Shown one piece after another: positions 44,784-47,215 of a DNA stretch of 47,215 nt. The first letter of the stretch is position 1, and each line of letters starts with the position of its first letter. Below the pieces are notes generated by a model. That model did not search any database. It saw only the letters and a program-made list of their open reading frames with translations, and was not told the DNA's origin. A program made the position numbers and the translations under genes. The stretch comes from Gammaproteobacteria bacterium (GTDB lineage: Bacteria; Pseudomonadota; Gammaproteobacteria; SURF-13): contig JACPZD010000026.1 of the NCBI GenBank assembly GCA_016195665.1, positions 1 through 47,215 on the forward strand, in the 5' to 3' direction.

Positions 44784-47054
44784 ATGTATCTCGCACACAG
44801 TGAAAACGATGTTGGAGAGACACATCCGCTCAAGGCTCACTTGGCGGCTGTCTCCGCGTTGGCGCGCGAATTCATGAAAGAGCATGCTATGGTCGACGAA
44901 ACTGCGCTCGCCGGGGTATTACACGATCTTGGCAAATACGGCGATCGTTTCCAGCTACGTTTGCAGGGCAAGGATTCGGGCTTGGACCATTGGTCCCAGG
45001 GGGCTTCGGTGGCACTGTCCCAATTTCAGGCGGTTGCCGCAGCCTTGGCTATCGAAGGCCACCACATCGGCCTGCAGCGAGGCAGCAGGGAATCATTGCG
45101 GAGACTACTTCCCGATAACCTAGTATCAGCTGTCCTGCCAGGCCTAGCGCTCTCCGACCCTGACATTGCGCGACTACAATCCCGAGCAGTTGCAGACGGA
45201 CTGAAATTTCACAAGCCCGCTGCACCAGCCATCACCTCGTGGGCGCACGCGGTCGCCGCCATGCTCGATGTGCGCATGTTATTTTCCTGTCTGGTGGATG
45301 CCGATTTCCTGGATACCGAAGCGCACTTCAACGGGAATGCTCTAGGGAAGCAGCCGCGACAGGAGGGTCCACGTCTGGATGCTGAAAAGGCGCTGGCCGC
45401 CCTCGATGCTCACATGGACGGCCTGCGCGCCAAATCGCAGGCGCAGGCCAGCGTGCGAGATGCGCGCGAAACCCTATGGAAATCCGTCATCCATGCAGGA
45501 CAGTTGCCATCCAAATTATTCACACTGACCGCACCAACAGGTTCGGGCAAGACACTTGCTATGCTGCGCCTTGCCTTGGAGCACGCGCTCCGTCATGGCA
45601 AGAAACGCATTGTGCTTGCCGTTCCATTTCTCACCGTCATCGAGCAGACGGCGCGTGTGTATAGGAGGGTATTTGCCGGCTTCCCCGACCACTTCGTGCT
45701 GGAGCACCATAGCCTGGCTGGATTGGGCGAGGAATCAGAAAAGCGCGATGCCGAAGGTTCGCAGGAGCGACAGCGACGCCTGCTCTCCGAGAACTGGGAT
45801 GCGCCCATCGTGCTCACCACCAACGTCCAATTGCTCGAATCGCTCTTCTCCAACCGGCCGTCCTCCTGCCGCAAACTGCACAACCTTATGGACTCGGTGA
45901 TCCTGTTCGATGAGGCACAGAGCCTGCCACAACATCTGGCGGTGCCGACCTTGGCGGCGCTGTCGCATCTGACGGCGGCTTATCGCTCCACCGTAGTCTT
46001 CGCGACCGCCACCCAGCCCGCATTCGACACGCTGGACGCGGCGGTGAACAAACATGCTGTCAGCGGCTGGCGGCCGCGAGAGGCTGTGCCGGAGCATCCG
46101 ACACTGTTCAAAACGCTCGAACGCGTCACAGTGCGTTGGCCGGAAAGAGACAAAAAGCGCAGTTGGGCGGAACTCGCCGCCGAGATACACAACGCACATC
46201 AGGTGCTGGTAGTAGTGAACCTGAAGCGCCACGCTCTGGCGCTGCTTGAAACACTGGCCGGAACGGATGGCCTGTTTCATCTATCCACTAACCTGTGCGC
46301 CGAACACCGGCGCGCTGTCTTGAATCGCGTACGTAAACGTCTCCACTTCGGGAAACCCTGCCGCCTCATTTCCACCCAATGCGTCGAGGCCGGCGTGGAC
46401 GTGGATTTTCCCGTTGTCTTCCGCGCCATGGCGCCACTGGAAGCCATCGCTCAAGCCGCCGGCCGCTGCAACCGGGAGGGCAAACTCAATGAACAAGGTC
46501 GGCTCGGTGAGGTCGTGGTGTTTGAGCCGGACGAGGAAAGCGGTTGGCGAAAACGGTTTCCCACGCACAGCTACTTTCAGGCAGCCCAAGTCACGCAAAC
46601 CCTGCTCAGCCTGCATGGCAACTTGAATATCAACGATCCCGAGACCTTCCGCGCGTATTACCATCGGCTCTACGACCTGAATGATCCCGCCAGCCAGAAT
46701 GCCAATCTTGCTGAAACGATTCAGGCTCTCGATTTCCCGGAGATCGCCAAGGCTTACCGCATCATCGAGCAGAATGCGATTCAGGTGCTCGTGCCATGGG
46801 CAGATCGTTGGGAGGATTTCCAGTTATTGCGTGCCGTTGCGGATAAAGAGGGCATCACCACAGATTGGATGCACCGCGCCCAAGGACTTGCGGTAAGTAT
46901 CTACCGCACTAACAACAGCCTGCCAACGTGGGCAATTCCGGCGAAGTTGCGGCGCGGCGGTTTTTCGGATGAGTGGTTCATCCTCGAAGGGGATTTCTAC
47001 GACGACACCCTTGGGTTGAATCCGCCCAAGGGCGAACTGGTTTTCATCGCATAA
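44784..47054 (+). CDS. cas3: CRISPR-associated helicase/nuclease Cas3 (DEAQ type)
   Basis: The nuclease-helicase recruited by Cascade to degrade target DNA. From 44784 the 756-residue protein opens MYLAHSEN, like type I-C Cas3. It has an N-terminal HD nuclease (His19, and His47-Asp48 in LHDLGKYGD, then EGHHIG) and an SF2 helicase with Walker A TAPTGSGKT (about 250-258), DEAQ box (376-379), FATATQP, QCVEAGVDVDF and QAAGRCNREG. All core motifs are present, so it looks intact. A TTG start at 44724 would add 20 residues. No Cascade, cas1/cas2 or array is in the remaining bases; type I-C is inferred only from the sequence style. Confidence 0.92.
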   Translation: MYLAHSENDVGETHPLKAHLAAVSALAREFMKEHAMVDETALAGVLHDLGKYGDRFQLRLQGKDSGLDHWSQGASVALSQFQAVAAALAIEGHHIGLQRGSRESLRRLLPDNLVSAVLPGLALSDPDIARLQSRAVADGLKFHKPAAPAITSWAHAVAAMLDVRMLFSCLVDADFLDTEAHFNGNALGKQPRQEGPRLDAEKALAALDAHMDGLRAKSQAQASVRDARETLWKSVIHAGQLPSKLFTLTAPTGSGKTLAMLRLALEHALRHGKKRIVLAVPFLTVIEQTARVYRRVFAGFPDHFVLEHHSLAGLGEESEKRDAEGSQERQRRLLSENWDAPIVLTTNVQLLESLFSNRPSSCRKLHNLMDSVILFDEAQSLPQHLAVPTLAALSHLTAAYRSTVVFATATQPAFDTLDAAVNKHAVSGWRPREAVPEHPTLFKTLERVTVRWPERDKKRSWAELAAEIHNAHQVLVVVNLKRHALALLETLAGTDGLFHLSTNLCAEHRRAVLNRVRKRLHFGKPCRLISTQCVEAGVDVDFPVVFRAMAPLEAIAQAAGRCNREGKLNEQGRLGEVVVFEPDEESGWRKRFPTHSYFQAAQVTQTLLSLHGNLNINDPETFRAYYHRLYDLNDPASQNANLAETIQALDFPEIAKAYRIIEQNAIQVLVPWADRWEDFQLLRAVADKEGITTDWMHRAQGLAVSIYRTNNSLPTWAIPAKLRRGGFSDEWFILEGDFYDDTLGLNPPKGELVFIA

Positions 47055-47064
47055 TCCTTTCTCA

Positions 47065-47089
47065 CCTTCTCCCACTGGGAGAGCAACCG
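47065..47089 (+). repeat. CTCTCCC/GGGAGAG repeat fragment, copy D3
   Basis: CACCTTCTCCCACTGGGAGA lies just after the cas3 stop. It is the core hairpin of the family found inside murU and the glycosyltransferase gene. Confidence 0.55.
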
Positions 47090-47147
47090 TGTTCCAAGTC
47101 AAGCGATTTTGGGGTTCCACGGGGTATTGTTTTTTAACATAGAATTC

Positions 47148-47215
47148 ATGATGGTTAACAATTTTCTCATGCAAGCAACGATCACGACTTTAGGCGGTTT
47201 GCCAGCCTTTTTCAG
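47148..47215 (+). CDS. Possible start of a further gene, cut by the window edge
   Basis: ATG ATG at 47148 opens a frame (MMVNNFLMQATITTLGGLPA...) running off the window; another ATG is at 47169. No ribosome binding site stands out. It does not look like the start of Cas5c, which I would expect after a type I-C cas3. Too little is visible for more. Confidence 0.3.
   Translation, partial: MMVNNFLMQATITTLGGLPAFF

Overview
The window is a stretch of GC-rich chromosome from a gammaproteobacterium. The evidence is the gene set and order: a lptD-surA-pdxA-rsmA cluster with apaG beside it, prfB-lysS with the RF2 frameshift site, ygfZ/ygfX/nadB/rpoE-rseA-rseB-rseC-mucD, metR-metE, and a HAD phosphatase-rppH-ptsP trio of the Pseudomonas type. 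The amgK-murU pair (cell-wall sugar recycling) beside lptD also fits the pseudomonad/purple-sulfur side of the class. I cannot name a genus. The two ends look more accessory than the middle.

Layout. 1-1450: a broken remnant of the radical-SAM gene arsS, flanked by repeats, then an arsenite methyltransferase. 1571-3962: a PQQ-type sugar dehydrogenase facing a two-gene periplasmic unit (DUF3047 protein, TlpA-like thioredoxin). 4090-6282: pgl-glk, then apaG. 6435-12023 (minus): lptD-surA-pdxA-rsmA, for outer-membrane assembly, vitamin B6 synthesis and rRNA methylation. 12326-15400: amgK-murU and a GT-B-like protein. 15547-19046: a YdcF protein, prfB and lysS. 19057-23389: an HDOD protein, ygfZ, ygfX and nadB. 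23542-27453: the sigma-E envelope-stress operon, with a damaged rseC. 27537-30469 (minus): two arsenosugar-type glycosyltransferases, mogA and psd. 30588-31010: tRNA-Ala, two tandem structured RNA-like units and tRNA-Arg. 31141-34847 (minus): an MCE/Mla-type lipid transporter. 35062-38677: a small acidic protein, metR and metE. 38760-42376: HAD phosphatase, rppH and ptsP. 42385-47215: a defence-like accessory end with a higB remnant, higA, a WYL regulator, a pRiA4b ORF-3-like protein and a Cas3 of DEAQ type.

The strongest theme is small repeats. At least five families are scattered through the window: an 88-bp perfect palindrome in two identical copies; nine copies of a CACCGCGGAGG-type hairpin, four of them between convergent genes; a CCGCCAAGG hairpin pair flanking lptD-amgK-murU in opposite orientations; a GGAGTCAC-type element in two copies; and a CTCTCCC/GGGAGAG element. 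Two families have entered genes in frame (murU, the glycosyltransferase, rseA) or supply stop codons (ygfX, nadB).

The best candidate for an undescribed system is at 30692-30952. Two 121-bp units each carry the first 16 bases of the adjacent tRNA-Arg gene, fused to a structured scaffold that resembles HEARO/omegaRNA (the IscB/IsrB guide RNA). No protein gene is nearby. If that identification holds, the tRNA-derived head sits where the guide would be.
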